Shown: piece by piece, positions 34,205-43,219 of the stretch
Numbering within the stretch: position 1 is the stretch's first letter
Layout of the letters: each line of letters starts with the position of its first letter
DNA from: JANSYL01 sp965229695
Lineage (GTDB): Bacteria; Pseudomonadota; Alphaproteobacteria; Rhodobacterales; Rhodobacteraceae
Assembly (NCBI GenBank): GCA_965229695.1
Contig: OZ245921.1
Location: 620,001 to 684,000, forward strand
Reading direction: 5' to 3'
Length of the DNA stretch: 64,000 nucleotides
Program-made: the position numbers and the translations under genes
Notes under the pieces: generated by a model
The model's database searches: none
What the model was told of the DNA's origin: nothing
What the model saw: the letters and a program-made list of their open reading frames with translations, nothing else

Positions 34205-37200
34205 TCAGTGGAAATCGCGGCTGGGGAAAAGGCGTTTGGCCTGTTCTCGGGGGTGCATCGCACGCGGCGGGTATTTGCGCGGGCGCGGTGTGTCGTCAGC
34301 CTGGGGCAAGGTTTGGCCGATGGCATCATCCATGGGGTGGCCCAGATCGGATAGCCGGTGGGATAGGTCTTCGATCTGTTGCGCAATCAGATGCACGACG
34401 ATCCCTTCGCGCTGCAAATAACCGCTGACCCGCAGCAGACGTCCCCCCATGACGATCCGGCGGAATTTTTCATAAACCGCGTTCCAGACCACCACGTTGC
34501 AGACGCCGGTTTCGTCTTCCAAGGTCAGGAAAATCACGCCCGAGGCCGTGCCGGGGCGTTGCCGGGTGATGACCAAGCCGCAGACCGAAACCCGGCCCAA
34601 AGGTGCGGTGGTCAGATGGTGATGCGGTGTCAGATTTGGCAGGTTTGGGCGCAGCAATTCCATCGGATGGGCCCGCAGCGATAGGCGCATGGCGACGTAA
34701 TCTTCCACCACCTCTTCGCCCAAATGCATCGTGGGCAGGGTGACGGCAGGCTCGGCAATACCTTCCCCCTCAAATTCATCATTGAAAAGCGGCAAAGGTT
34801 TGGGCGCGCGGATCGCTTTCACCTTCCAAAGGGCGTTACGGCGATTGAGCCCCATATCCGAAAACGCATCCGCCTCGGCCAGGCGCTCCAAGGCGGGGGG
34901 ATTGATCCCGGCTTTCAGCCACAGCGCCTCGGGGTCGCGATAGCCATTGCCGCGGGCGGCCACGATCCAATTGGCGTCGTCTTCCTTGAAGCCTTTGATC
35001 TGCCGAAACCCCAAACGCAGCGCCAAAGCGCCATCGGCGCGGCGTTCCAGCGTATTGTCCCACGTGCTGTGGTTCACGCAGATCGGGCGAATTTCCACCC
35101 CATGTTCGCGGGCATCACGCACGATCTGGGCCGGGGCGTAAAACCCCATGGGCTGTGAATTGAGCAAGGCGCAGGCGAAGATCGCCGGGTGATGGCATTT
35201 CAGCCAGGAGGAAACATAGGTCAGCATGGCAAAGGCCGCCGCGTGGCTTTCGGGGAAGCCGTAATCGGCAAAGCCTTCGATCTGGCCAAAACAGCGATCC
35301 GCAACCTCGGCGCTATAGCCATTGGCCAACATCCCTTCGGTGAATTTATCGCGGAACTTGCCAATCGTGCCCATCCGCCGGAACGAAGCGATGGAGCGGC
35401 GCAGGTGATCGGCCTCTTCCGCTGTGAAGCCCGCGCCCACAATGGCAATCTGCATCGCCTGTTCTTGGAAAAGCGGCACCCCAAGCGTGCGTTTTGTCAC
35501 CGCCTCCAAAGCCGGGCCAAAGGGTTCGGCAGCCTCCAGCCCCTGTCGTCGTTTGATATAAGGCTGCACCATGCCACCCTGGATCGGGCCGGGGCGCACA
35601 ATCGCAACCTCGATTACCAGATCATAAAATGTGCGCGGTCGCATACGCGGCAGAAAGTTCATCTGCGCCCGGCTTTCGACCTGAAACACCCCCACCGCAT
35701 CGGCCACGCAAAGCATGTCATAGGTGGCCGTATCCTCCTGCGGGATGGTGTCCAGGGTATGTGTCAGTCCCTCATGGCGTTGCATCAAGTCAAAGGCTTT
35801 GCGGATACAACTCAGCATCCCCAGGCCCAAGACATCGACCTTCAGAATGCCCAAGGCATCAATGTCATCTTTGTCCCATTCGATGACGGTGCGGTCTTCC
35901 ATCGCGGCGTTTTCAATCGGGCAAAGCTCATCCAAGCGGCCCTTGGTTATGACAAACCCACCCACATGCTGCGACAGGTGGCGGGGAAAGCCGATGATCT
36001 CTCCAATCAGGCGGATCGTTTGCGCCAGGCGGCGGTCACTGGGATCAAGGCCCAATTCCTGTATGCGCTCTGGGTCGGCGCCGCCATTGGACATGCCCCA
36101 GATCTGACCGGATAGGTTGGCCGTCACATCCTGGCTTAGCCCCATGACCTTACCGACCTCGCGGATCGCGGCACGCGATCGGAAATGGATCACGGTGGCG
36201 CAGAGCCCGGCGCGTTCTCGCCGATATTTTTCATAGATCCACTGGATCACCTCTTCCCGGCGTTCATGTTCGAAATCCACATCAATATCCGGCGGCTCGC
36301 CCCGGTATTTTGAGATGAACCGTTCGAACACCATGGCGATCATGTCTGGGCCGACATCGGTGATACCCAAGAGGTAACACAGGATCGAATTGGCGGCTGA
36401 GCCACGCCCCTGGCACAGGATGCCCTGCGAGCGGGCGAATTGCACAATGTCATGGACCGTCAGGAAATAAGCCGGGAACCCCAGTTCCGCGACAAGCTTG
36501 AGCTCCTTCTCCATCAATGCGTGGACTCGATCCGGCGCGCCTTGCGGATAGCGGCGTTTCAGGCCTTCCTTGGCCAATCGTTCCAACCGTGCCTGCGGGG
36601 CTTCGCCATCCGCGATCTCATCGGGGTATTCATAGCTCAACTCGCTCAGGCAAAAGCTGCAGCGCGCCGCAATCTCGGCTGTGCGGTGGATTGCGGCGGG
36701 ATGATGGTGAAACAGGCGCGCCATATCACCATGGCCTTTCAGACGCCGTTCGGCATTGGGCAGGGCGCGGGTGCCGATCTGATCGATGGTGATATGTTCG
36801 CGCATACAGGTCAGCACATCGGCCAGTTGCCGACGGCTGCCCCGATGCATCAGCACATCCCCCACCGCCACCATCGGCGTCGCACAGCGTTGGGCCAAGG
36901 TTGCGCAGGCGTTGAGATAAGCCTGATCCGACCCGTCATAACGGGGGGCCGCCCCCAGAAACACATGGCCGGGATAGCGACGCTGCACCTGCTGGAGCAC
37001 ATCGCGGCAAGCCCGCAGCGATGCTTTTGGGATGGCGATCAGGATCATCCCCTCCGCCCCTTGCAACAGGTCGCGCAGGTCCAAATGACAGGCCCCTTTT
37101 TCAGCCCGTCGTTTGCCCAAGGTCAAAAGCCGGGTCAGGCGCTGATAAGCCGCCCGATCCCGTGGCAGCGCCACCCAATCGGCGGGGCAATCACGCAGCA

Positions 37201-37522
37201 CCAGACGGCAGCCCACAATCAGCTTGGGCAGGCGCATGGCCTGAGGGCGGGCGATTTGTTTGGGCGTTCCAACCTCCTGCCGGGAGGAGCTGTCGATTTT
37301 ATGCCGGGATCGTACCTTCACCGCCTCGGCAGCTTCTTCTTTGAGATGTTTCAAGGCCGAATAGGCCCGCACCACCCCCGCTAAGGAGTTTCGGTCGGTG
37401 ATCGCAACGGCAGCCAACCCCAGTTCTGCGGCGCGGGTCACCATCTCTTCAGGGTGGGAGGCGCCGGTTAGAAAGGTGAAATTCGTGGTCACGCACAGTT
37501 CGGCATAATCAGGGGGGATCAT
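34205..37522 (-). CDS. dnaE2: error-prone DNA polymerase III alpha subunit ImuC/DnaE2
   Basis: A 1105-residue C-family DNA polymerase that carries out translesion synthesis after damage. It has an N-terminal PHP domain (TNFTFLTGASHPEEM), the polymerase motifs GRGSAANSILCYLLGIT and PDIDVDFEHERREEVIQWIY, and a C-terminal OB fold (VSVCGLVITRQRPGTASGVIFLTLEDETG region). The ATG at 37522 overlaps the imuB stop as ATGA; a longer frame to 37609 is inside imuB. It works with ImuA and ImuB encoded just upstream. Confidence 0.96.
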   Translation of the reverse strand: MIPPDYAELCVTTNFTFLTGASHPEEMVTRAAELGLAAVAITDRNSLAGVVRAYSALKHLKEEAAEAVKVRSRHKIDSSSRQEVGTPKQIARPQAMRLPKLIVGCRLVLRDCPADWVALPRDRAAYQRLTRLLTLGKRRAEKGACHLDLRDLLQGAEGMILIAIPKASLRACRDVLQQVQRRYPGHVFLGAAPRYDGSDQAYLNACATLAQRCATPMVAVGDVLMHRGSRRQLADVLTCMREHITIDQIGTRALPNAERRLKGHGDMARLFHHHPAAIHRTAEIAARCSFCLSELSYEYPDEIADGEAPQARLERLAKEGLKRRYPQGAPDRVHALMEKELKLVAELGFPAYFLTVHDIVQFARSQGILCQGRGSAANSILCYLLGITDVGPDMIAMVFERFISKYRGEPPDIDVDFEHERREEVIQWIYEKYRRERAGLCATVIHFRSRAAIREVGKVMGLSQDVTANLSGQIWGMSNGGADPERIQELGLDPSDRRLAQTIRLIGEIIGFPRHLSQHVGGFVITKGRLDELCPIENAAMEDRTVIEWDKDDIDALGILKVDVLGLGMLSCIRKAFDLMQRHEGLTHTLDTIPQEDTATYDMLCVADAVGVFQVESRAQMNFLPRMRPRTFYDLVIEVAIVRPGPIQGGMVQPYIKRRQGLEAAEPFGPALEAVTKRTLGVPLFQEQAMQIAIVGAGFTAEEADHLRRSIASFRRMGTIGKFRDKFTEGMLANGYSAEVADRCFGQIEGFADYGFPESHAAAFAMLTYVSSWLKCHHPAIFACALLNSQPMGFYAPAQIVRDAREHGVEIRPICVNHSTWDNTLERRADGALALRLGFRQIKGFKEDDANWIVAARGNGYRDPEALWLKAGINPPALERLAEADAFSDMGLNRRNALWKVKAIRAPKPLPLFNDEFEGEGIAEPAVTLPTMHLGEEVVEDYVAMRLSLRAHPMELLRPNLPNLTPHHHLTTAPLGRVSVCGLVITRQRPGTASGVIFLTLEDETGVCNVVVWNAVYEKFRRIVMGGRLLRVSGYLQREGIVVHLIAQQIEDLSHRLSDLGHPMDDAIGQTLPQADDTPRPRKYPPRAMHPREQAKRLFPSRDFH

Positions 37523-39000
37523 GCAAATTCCCCCTGCACAAACCAGCCCGGGGATTGGGGCGTGTAAAACAACCAGAGCCGCCGCCCCTGTTTGGTTTCC
37601 ACCCGCCAATAATCCCGCACGCCCGAGCGCCAGTTTTCATCCGGCAGCCACCATTCCGGCGCGATGCGTTCCGGCCCGGTGGCGCGACCCGTTGAGAACG
37701 ACATGCGCCGCCAGCGGAACGTGCCCGGCGGACGGGTGCCATGGCCCGCAATCGGTTCGGGCGGGAACAGTTTGAGCGGGCGTGGGCGCAAAGCCACCCA
37801 CCCGCTTTCAGGTTCGCAATAGGCGGCGGGGGCAATGATGAAACTGCGCTCGGGGATGTGGCTATCGGCCGGTAGAAAGCGCTGGATATTTTCCAGCCCA
37901 ATCCGGGTGCCAAGCCGGGTGATCAGATCATGCAGCCCATCCTTGCGGGCAGCCCCGGCGGCATAGCTTAGCTGTTGGGCGGGCAAGGGTTCGACCTGCA
38001 CCGCCTCCAGCCGCATCTGATCAATGCCGAACCCCGCCTCCACCTCGGCCACGCCGCGTTCGAACAGGGGCAAAATCCGATGCGGATCGCGCAAGGGTCG
38101 GGCCAGGCGCAGTTCGACATGCTGGCTTTCCTGATCCACGCGCCGCAGCGACAATTGCAGCACGCGTGCGCCAACCTCGTGCCGTTTCAACGTCTCGCAA
38201 AGCCGATCCAGCAGCCGCGCAGTGCCTGCCATGACATCGCCCACCAGGCCAATCGGCTCGGGCAAGGTCATCCGCACCCCGTAATGGGGCGGCGTTTTTA
38301 AGGGCGAAACCTGTTCGGGTTGCCGGCCCAAAGCCTGATCCAGCCGCATCATCAAAGAGGTGCCAAACCGCTTTGCCAAAGGGGCACGGGGGGCGGCATC
38401 CACCTCTCCCACCGTGCGCAGGCCCAGTCTTTGCAAGGCTTGATCGGTGTCAGGCTCCAACCGCAGGGCCGCGACCGGCAGATGGGACAGCGCCGCCGCC
38501 ATGTCGCCGGGCCGGGCAATTCCTTCATCGAAATGCGCCAAGGCCCAGGCCGCCCCACGCGTATCCCCCACCCCAAGGCGCACCGTCAGCCCGGCGCGCC
38601 CAAGCCGCTGGCGCAGATCGGCCAGCATCGCGGCCTCCCCCCCAAACAGATGCGCCGCGCCGGTGATATCCAGGATCAACCCATCCTCGCCATCCAGGCC
38701 CACCCAGGGGCAATAGCGCGTGGCCCATCGCGACAAAGTGTGTTGGAACCGCTGCGAGGCGGGCAGATCAACCGGGCAACTGATCAGATCGGGGCAAAAC
38801 GCCCTGGCATCGGAATAAGACATGCCCCGATGCAGCCCCAGTTTTTCCGCCTGGGCATTCAGGCAATAGAGCCGATTGGTGTTGTTTTGTTGGGCCGACA
38901 GGGCAAACGGGCCATCGACCGGGCGCAGGCGCAGAACCCGCTCAGAGGCCAGCCTTGGAAACCACAGCGATACGACGCGCCGATTGAGACCATCGAACAT
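37519..39000 (-). CDS. imuB: ImuB, inactive Y-family polymerase-like protein
   Basis: A 493-residue Y-family polymerase homologue that acts as a scaffold bridging the beta clamp, ImuA and DnaE2. The fold segments MFDGLNRRVVSLWFPRLASERV, SYSDARAFCPDL and GLDGEDGLILDITGAAHLFGG are visible. The catalytic acidic residues of true Pol IV/V at the N-terminus are missing, as usual for ImuB. ATG at 39000 is used; a GTG at 39009 is 3 codons upstream. It overlaps imuA by 59 bp and dnaE2 by 4 bp. Confidence 0.94.
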   Translation of the reverse strand: MFDGLNRRVVSLWFPRLASERVLRLRPVDGPFALSAQQNNTNRLYCLNAQAEKLGLHRGMSYSDARAFCPDLISCPVDLPASQRFQHTLSRWATRYCPWVGLDGEDGLILDITGAAHLFGGEAAMLADLRQRLGRAGLTVRLGVGDTRGAAWALAHFDEGIARPGDMAAALSHLPVAALRLEPDTDQALQRLGLRTVGEVDAAPRAPLAKRFGTSLMMRLDQALGRQPEQVSPLKTPPHYGVRMTLPEPIGLVGDVMAGTARLLDRLCETLKRHEVGARVLQLSLRRVDQESQHVELRLARPLRDPHRILPLFERGVAEVEAGFGIDQMRLEAVQVEPLPAQQLSYAAGAARKDGLHDLITRLGTRIGLENIQRFLPADSHIPERSFIIAPAAYCEPESGWVALRPRPLKLFPPEPIAGHGTRPPGTFRWRRMSFSTGRATGPERIAPEWWLPDENWRSGVRDYWRVETKQGRRLWLFYTPQSPGWFVQGEFA

Positions 39001-39493
39001 TCCAAGCACCTAGTGTTCCCGATTTGTTCTTAATAAGCTCCCAGATTTGCAGAGTCGAGTCCGCCGGGTCGAAAGCCGGTCGGCAGTGCCAGCGCGTCTC
39101 GGCAGCATTGCTGCCCACGCCCTCGGGGATGATCGCCAGGGCGGTTGCCTTCCCAGCCTGGGCGGCAAGCTGCAAACGCCGCCCCGTGGTCAGATCCAAG
39201 GGGCTGTTAAGCTCCATCACCACCAACGGCACCACGCCCGAGCGCAGGCTTTCCTCGGCAGTGGCCAAAAGATCCGTATGAGTTTCCGCCGATGCGACAA
39301 GCAAACGTTCGGGCGGCAGCAGGTCTACAAGCCCCAAAGGATTGATCTGCTCCACACGCCAGCGTTCCCGCACCCAAACCACCGTCCCGTTCATGCCCGC
39401 GGCAACGGTTGCCGCGAAAAAAACCGCACCTGGGCCGCAAGCCTCATGCATGCGGCCGTTTTTTGGAGGGTATGCGCCTAAGACTTCCTGCAT
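38942..39493 (-). CDS. imuA: ImuA, RecA-like mutagenesis accessory protein
   Basis: A 183-residue ImuA-type protein required for damage-induced mutagenesis with ImuB and DnaE2. It resembles a RecA/SulA-like core (AVFFAATVAAGMNGTVVWV, ERLLVASAETHTDLLATAEESLRSG, RRLQLAAQAGKATALAII). ATG at 39493 (MQEVLGAYPP) is used; a TTG at 39505 is possible. First gene of the imuA-imuB-dnaE2 operon, divergent from the VOC gene. I looked for the alphaproteobacterial LexA box GTTC-N7-GTTC upstream and did not find an exact copy. Confidence 0.9.
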   Translation of the reverse strand: MQEVLGAYPPKNGRMHEACGPGAVFFAATVAAGMNGTVVWVRERWRVEQINPLGLVDLLPPERLLVASAETHTDLLATAEESLRSGVVPLVVMELNSPLDLTTGRRLQLAAQAGKATALAIIPEGVGSNAAETRWHCRPAFDPADSTLQIWELIKNKSGTLGAWNVRWSQSARRIAVVSKAGL

Positions 39494-39762
39494 CACGGGA
39501 CGCAAAGCAGCACAAGACGGCTTGCGCTTTCAAGCAAAAAGCCGAGCGGCGGCGTCAGCCAATCGACCCAATCCCCTCAACCGCTGGGTGGGGCGATGAT
39601 GTCACCGATGGTTCCGAAAAACTCGCCACCGTATCACCATACTTCTGACAAGTTAGGATGCCTCGAACCAGGCGACACCCATTCCTCAATAGGCTCGTGC
39701 ATCCCCCCTTCGATCCCCCTTCCCGCTGGACCAGCCGCAACGACCCAGATACGCTCGCCGCC

Positions 39763-40146
39763 ATGTCGATCCAGTCATTCGATCACGTCAATATCCGCAC
39801 CGCCAATCTCGCCGCCATGATCGAGTGGTACGCGGATGTTCTGGGGTTGCACACCGGGCCGCGCCCGGATTTTCCGTTTCATGGCGCGTGGCTTTATATG
39901 GGGTCGCAGGCGGTGATCCACCTTGTCGAAGTGTCCAATCCACCGCAAGCAGGCGGAGACCTGGCGCTTGAGCATTTCGCATTTCGCGCGACCGACATGG
40001 CCGAGTTCCGCGCGCGGCTGGATGAACGGGGCCTGACCTATTCGATCGATCCGGTGCCGGGCTTCCCTGTGGTGCAAATCAACCTGCACGACCCTGACGG
40101 TAACCACATCCATATCGATTTTGAGCGCGCCGAATACGAGGGCTGA
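39763..40146 (+). CDS. VOC-family (glyoxalase-like) metalloprotein
   Basis: A 127-residue vicinal oxygen chelate protein. The four metal-ligand positions of the family are in register: His8 (FDHVNI), Glu56 (HLVE), His71 (LEHFAFRA) and Glu121 (HIDFE). The ATG at 39763 was chosen because the domain begins there; the frame is open to 39658 without conserved sequence. Glyoxalase I, fosfomycin resistance and extradiol dioxygenase types share this fold and the substrate cannot be told. The 269-bp gap upstream, shared with imuA, holds no recognised gene. Confidence 0.85.
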   Translation: MSIQSFDHVNIRTANLAAMIEWYADVLGLHTGPRPDFPFHGAWLYMGSQAVIHLVEVSNPPQAGGDLALEHFAFRATDMAEFRARLDERGLTYSIDPVPGFPVVQINLHDPDGNHIHIDFERAEYEG

Positions 40147-40337
40147 TCGCCGATATGGTGCCAGTGTTTTTGGTTTAATCAGGGCCACTGCCCCCCGGAT
40201 TCTGTGAAAAACCTGGCCGAAACCTGCGCGTTATCTGGGCTGCGCCACTGGAATCCTGCTTGTTTTTTGGTCGGTCCCGGCTTTCGGCGTGAAACCCTTG
40301 GCCAGAATTTGACCCGCCGCACCCGTGCTACCCACGC
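40147..40337. other. non-coding region upstream of the guanidine riboswitch
   Basis: No gene is seen here. It must contain the promoter of the guanidine operon and any terminator of the VOC gene, but I could not assign -35/-10 boxes. TTGACC at about 40305 is a possible -35. Confidence 0.4.
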
Positions 40338-40452
40338 TAGGGGTGCGCAGAGCGTTTAGGGTTCCGCCCTCCCCATGAGGGGCCTGGTCCGAGAAACGCA
40401 GCCAAGCGGCAAATTCCGTTTGGCACACGGCGGGCCAAAATCCCGGGAGATC
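40338..40452 (+). promoter_or_regulatory. guanidine-I (ykkC) riboswitch
   Basis: Conserved blocks of the ykkC class appear in order: TTTAGGGTTCCG (40355-40366), then a CCCTCCCCatGAGGGG-type hairpin, CTGGTCCGAGAAACGCAGCC (40384-40403), a second hairpin, ACACGGCGGG (40425-40434), and AAAATCCCGGGAGA (40437-40450). This class binds free guanidinium and turns on export, carboxylase or hydrolase genes. It precedes an ABC transporter and ureohydrolase, so guanidine induction of that operon is expected. Confidence 0.93.
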
Positions 40453-40464
40453 CATGCGCAACAT

Positions 40465-40527
40465 GTTCGGCCGCTCCCCGACCCTCTCAATTCCTGGCCG
40501 AACGAAGCGATCGAATGCGTTCGGAGG
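40465..40527 (+). promoter_or_regulatory. candidate expression platform with alternative pairings
   Basis: GTTCGGCC (40465-40472) can pair with GGCCGAAC (40496-40503) as a perfect 8-bp stem. The same CCGAAC (40498-40503) can instead pair with GTTCGG (40519-40524), which includes the first two bases of the GGAGG ribosome-binding site (40523-40527). The two pairings exclude each other. No T-run follows, so control of translation rather than termination is suggested. Confidence 0.5.
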
Positions 40528-40535
40528 AACTGAAG

Positions 40536-41597
40536 ATGATGAAATCCACACTTGCCGCTGCCACGGCGCTTGCCCTGGTGATGACCCCCACATTGGCCAC
40601 AGCCCAGGAACGGACCGAGTTCCGGGTCGCCTGGTCGATCTATGTGGGCTGGATGCCATGGGGCTATCTTGAAGATAGCGGGATCATGGACCGATGGGGT
40701 GAGCGTTACGGTATCGATGTCGAGATCGTGCAGATCAACGACTATGTGGAATCCATCAACCTTTACACCGCTGGCGAGTTTGACGGCGTGAGCGCGACGA
40801 ATATGGACACGCTGTCCATCCCCTCGGGCTCGGGCATTGATACGACTGCGCTGATCGTCGGCGACTTTTCCAACGGCAATGACGCTGTGATCCTGAAGGG
40901 CGAAGGTGGCTTGGCCGATCTTGCCGGGATGCCGGTGAACCTGGTGGAGTTGTCTGTTTCGCACTATCTGCTGGCCCGCGCGCTTGACAGTGTGGGCTTG
41001 GCGGAACGCGACCTGGATGGGGTGATCAACACCTCGGACGCTGACATGATCGCCGCCTTCCAGACCGAAGAGGTTGAGGCCGTCGTGACCTGGAACCCGC
41101 TGGTTTCAACCATCGCGGAAAGCCCTGAGGCCAATATCCTTTTCACCTCCGCCGATATCCCAGGTGAGATCATCGACATGATGGTGGTCAATACTGAGAC
41201 GCTGGAAACCAACCCCGATTTCGGCCGCGCTTTGGTTGGGGCCTGGTATGAGTTGATGACCATCATGTCCTCGGACACCGAAGAAGGTGTTACCGCGCGG
41301 ACAGCCATGGCCGAAGCCTCGGGCACGGATCTAGCGGGGTATGAGGCGCAGCTGGCCTCCACCCAGATGTTCTATGATCCCGCTGATGCCGTCGCTTTTG
41401 TGGAAAGCGAGACCTTGCCGGAAACTATGGTGACGGTGGCCGAGTTCCTGTTCGACCAAGGTATTCTGGGCGAAGGCGCCCCAAGTGCTGATTTTGTCGG
41501 CATCGAATACCCTGGCGGCGTGACCACGGGGGATACCAGCAACATCCAGCTGCGCTTTGACCCCAGCTATATGCAGATGGCGGTGGACGGGCTCTGA
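40536..41597 (+). CDS. guanidine/urea-type ABC transporter, periplasmic binding protein
   Basis: A 353-residue NrtA/SsuA-like binding protein with a signal peptide (MMKSTLAAATALALVMTPTLATAQ). The segments WSIYVGWMPWGYL, INDYVESINLYTAGEFDG, TNMDTLSIP and DTTALIVGDFSNGNDAVIL are those of the family annotated as the urea carboxylase-region binding protein (TIGR03427 as I recall). Many urea carboxylases next to it are now known to be guanidine carboxylases. With a guanidine riboswitch upstream, guanidinium is the likely ligand. GGAGGAA precedes the ATG at 40536; ATG at 40539 is equivalent. Confidence 0.85.
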   Translation: MMKSTLAAATALALVMTPTLATAQERTEFRVAWSIYVGWMPWGYLEDSGIMDRWGERYGIDVEIVQINDYVESINLYTAGEFDGVSATNMDTLSIPSGSGIDTTALIVGDFSNGNDAVILKGEGGLADLAGMPVNLVELSVSHYLLARALDSVGLAERDLDGVINTSDADMIAAFQTEEVEAVVTWNPLVSTIAESPEANILFTSADIPGEIIDMMVVNTETLETNPDFGRALVGAWYELMTIMSSDTEEGVTARTAMAEASGTDLAGYEAQLASTQMFYDPADAVAFVESETLPETMVTVAEFLFDQGILGEGAPSADFVGIEYPGGVTTGDTSNIQLRFDPSYMQMAVDGL

Positions 41598-41618
41598 GCC
41601 AGAGCGGAGGGGTCGGCC

Positions 41619-42431
41619 ATGCGGTGGATCAATCGAGAGCCTTCGGCGCCCGCGCGCCTGTTTCTAGCAGGCTTGCCCTTTGTTCTTGTGGCGCTCGCCT
41701 ACGCCACGGGTTCGGCCGCGCGGCTTGCGGAAAACCCGCAGGATCGCATCCTCCCGGCCCCCTCCACCCTTCTTGACACGGCGATCCGACTTTTAACCGA
41801 GCCGGATCGCCGCTCGGGCGAGATCTTGTTTTGGGGAGATACGGCCTCGAGCCTCTCGCTGCTATTTATGGGTGTCAGCATTGCCGCTCTGATCGGGCTT
41901 TGTTTTGGCCTGGCGATTGGCTTGATCCCCATGATCCGGGCAGGCTTTCAAGGCTTTGTTGCGGTCATCTCGATGATCCCGCCCCTGGCAATCTTGCCGA
42001 TCTTGTTCATCACGCTTGGTGTGGGTGACACTGCAAAGGTAGCGCTAATCGCCATCGGCATCACCCCCTTTCTGATCCGCGATCTGACCGCGCGAACGAT
42101 GGAATTGCCGCAAGAGCAGATCGTGAAGGCGCAGACACTCGGCGCCTCTTCCTTTGCCATTCTGGTATCTGTCGCCCTGCCGCAGATCATGCCGCGCCTA
42201 ATTTCGGCGGTGCGGCTATCGCTGGGGCCCGCCTGGCTGTTTCTGATCGCGGCGGAGGCTGTGGCCTCGGACAGCGGCCTGGGCTACCGGATCTTTCTGG
42301 TGCGGCGCTTTCTCGCCATGGATGTGATCCTGAACTATGTCGCCTGGATCACCTTTCTGGCCTTCATGTTCGACCTCGCGCTGGCACGGTTATCGCGCTG
42401 GCTTTACCCCTGGGCGGAGGTGCGGGCATGA
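41619..42431 (+). CDS. guanidine/urea-type ABC transporter, permease
   Basis: A 270-residue inner-membrane permease of the SsuC/TauC/NrtB type with about six helices. The EAA-like cytoplasmic loop is QIVKAQTLGASSFAILVSVALPQ. GCGGAGGGG precedes the ATG. Its stop overlaps the ATPase start as ATGA. It forms the importer with the binding protein and ATPase on either side. Confidence 0.9.
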   Translation: MRWINREPSAPARLFLAGLPFVLVALAYATGSAARLAENPQDRILPAPSTLLDTAIRLLTEPDRRSGEILFWGDTASSLSLLFMGVSIAALIGLCFGLAIGLIPMIRAGFQGFVAVISMIPPLAILPILFITLGVGDTAKVALIAIGITPFLIRDLTARTMELPQEQIVKAQTLGASSFAILVSVALPQIMPRLISAVRLSLGPAWLFLIAAEAVASDSGLGYRIFLVRRFLAMDVILNYVAWITFLAFMFDLALARLSRWLYPWAEVRA

Positions 42432-43219
42432 GCTTTGTCAGCGTTGAAAACATCTTTCAAAGCTACGGTCACAGACCGATCCTAGAGCGCGTGAACCTGT
42501 CCGCTGAAGAAGGGGAGTTCGTCTCGATCGTCGGGGCCTCGGGCTGCGGCAAATCCACCTTTCTGCGGCTTTTGCTGGATCAGGAACGCCCCACTCGCGG
42601 CGATATCTTGGTTGATGGTGTCTCGCTCAAGGGCGAGCCCGACCAATCACGCGGCATCGTGTTTCAGCGCTATTCTGTGTTTCCGCATCTGACCGTACGC
42701 GACAATATCGTGGCGGCAGAGGGGCTGTCGCGCCCGCTTGGGCAGCTTTTTGGCGGGGTCAAACGGGCCGCCAGATCGCGGGCCGATATCGCGTTGGAAC
42801 GCATCGGCCTCGCCCATGTGGCTGATCAATACCCCTCGGCTCTTTCGGGCGGGATGCAGCAACGCCTAGCCATTGCACAAGCCTTGGCCGCGAAACCGCG
42901 TATCCTGCTGCTTGATGAGCCTTTTGGCGCGCTTGACCCCGGCACACGCGAACAAATGCACGAATTTCTACAAGACCTGCGGGCCGAAACGGGCATGACG
43001 GTCTTCATGGTCACCCATGATCTGCCAGAGGCCTTCAAGCTCGGCGACCGTGTGATCGTCTTCGACAAAACCCGGTGGGATCCCCATGACCCCGCCGCTT
43101 ATGGCGCGACGATTACCTATGATTTTGACGCCCAGAACGGCGGCATTCCTTATCAACTGGAAGAGGACCAAGATGTATTGGAGAGAGACGAGGACCAGCC
43201 GATCGCATCACCCGGCTGA
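42428..43219 (+). CDS. guanidine/urea-type ABC transporter, ATP-binding subunit
   Basis: A 263-residue ATPase of the nitrate/taurine class with Walker A GASGCGKST, signature LSGGMQQRLAIAQAL, Walker B ILLLDEPFGALD and the switch His in VTHDLPEAF. A C-terminal extension after residue 215 contains TRWDPHDPAAYGATITYDF, typical of TIGR03427-neighbour ATPases. The 3' end overlaps the ureohydrolase start by 47 bp in another frame. Confidence 0.9.
   Translation: MSFVSVENIFQSYGHRPILERVNLSAEEGEFVSIVGASGCGKSTFLRLLLDQERPTRGDILVDGVSLKGEPDQSRGIVFQRYSVFPHLTVRDNIVAAEGLSRPLGQLFGGVKRAARSRADIALERIGLAHVADQYPSALSGGMQQRLAIAQALAAKPRILLLDEPFGALDPGTREQMHEFLQDLRAETGMTVFMVTHDLPEAFKLGDRVIVFDKTRWDPHDPAAYGATITYDFDAQNGGIPYQLEEDQDVLERDEDQPIASPG

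Noticed and set aside
39494..39762. SOS (LexA) box expected upstream of imuA
   Set aside because: No exact GTTC-N7-GTTC or GAAC-N7-GAAC was found. GTTC at 39610 followed 7 bp later by CTCG is too poor a match to call.
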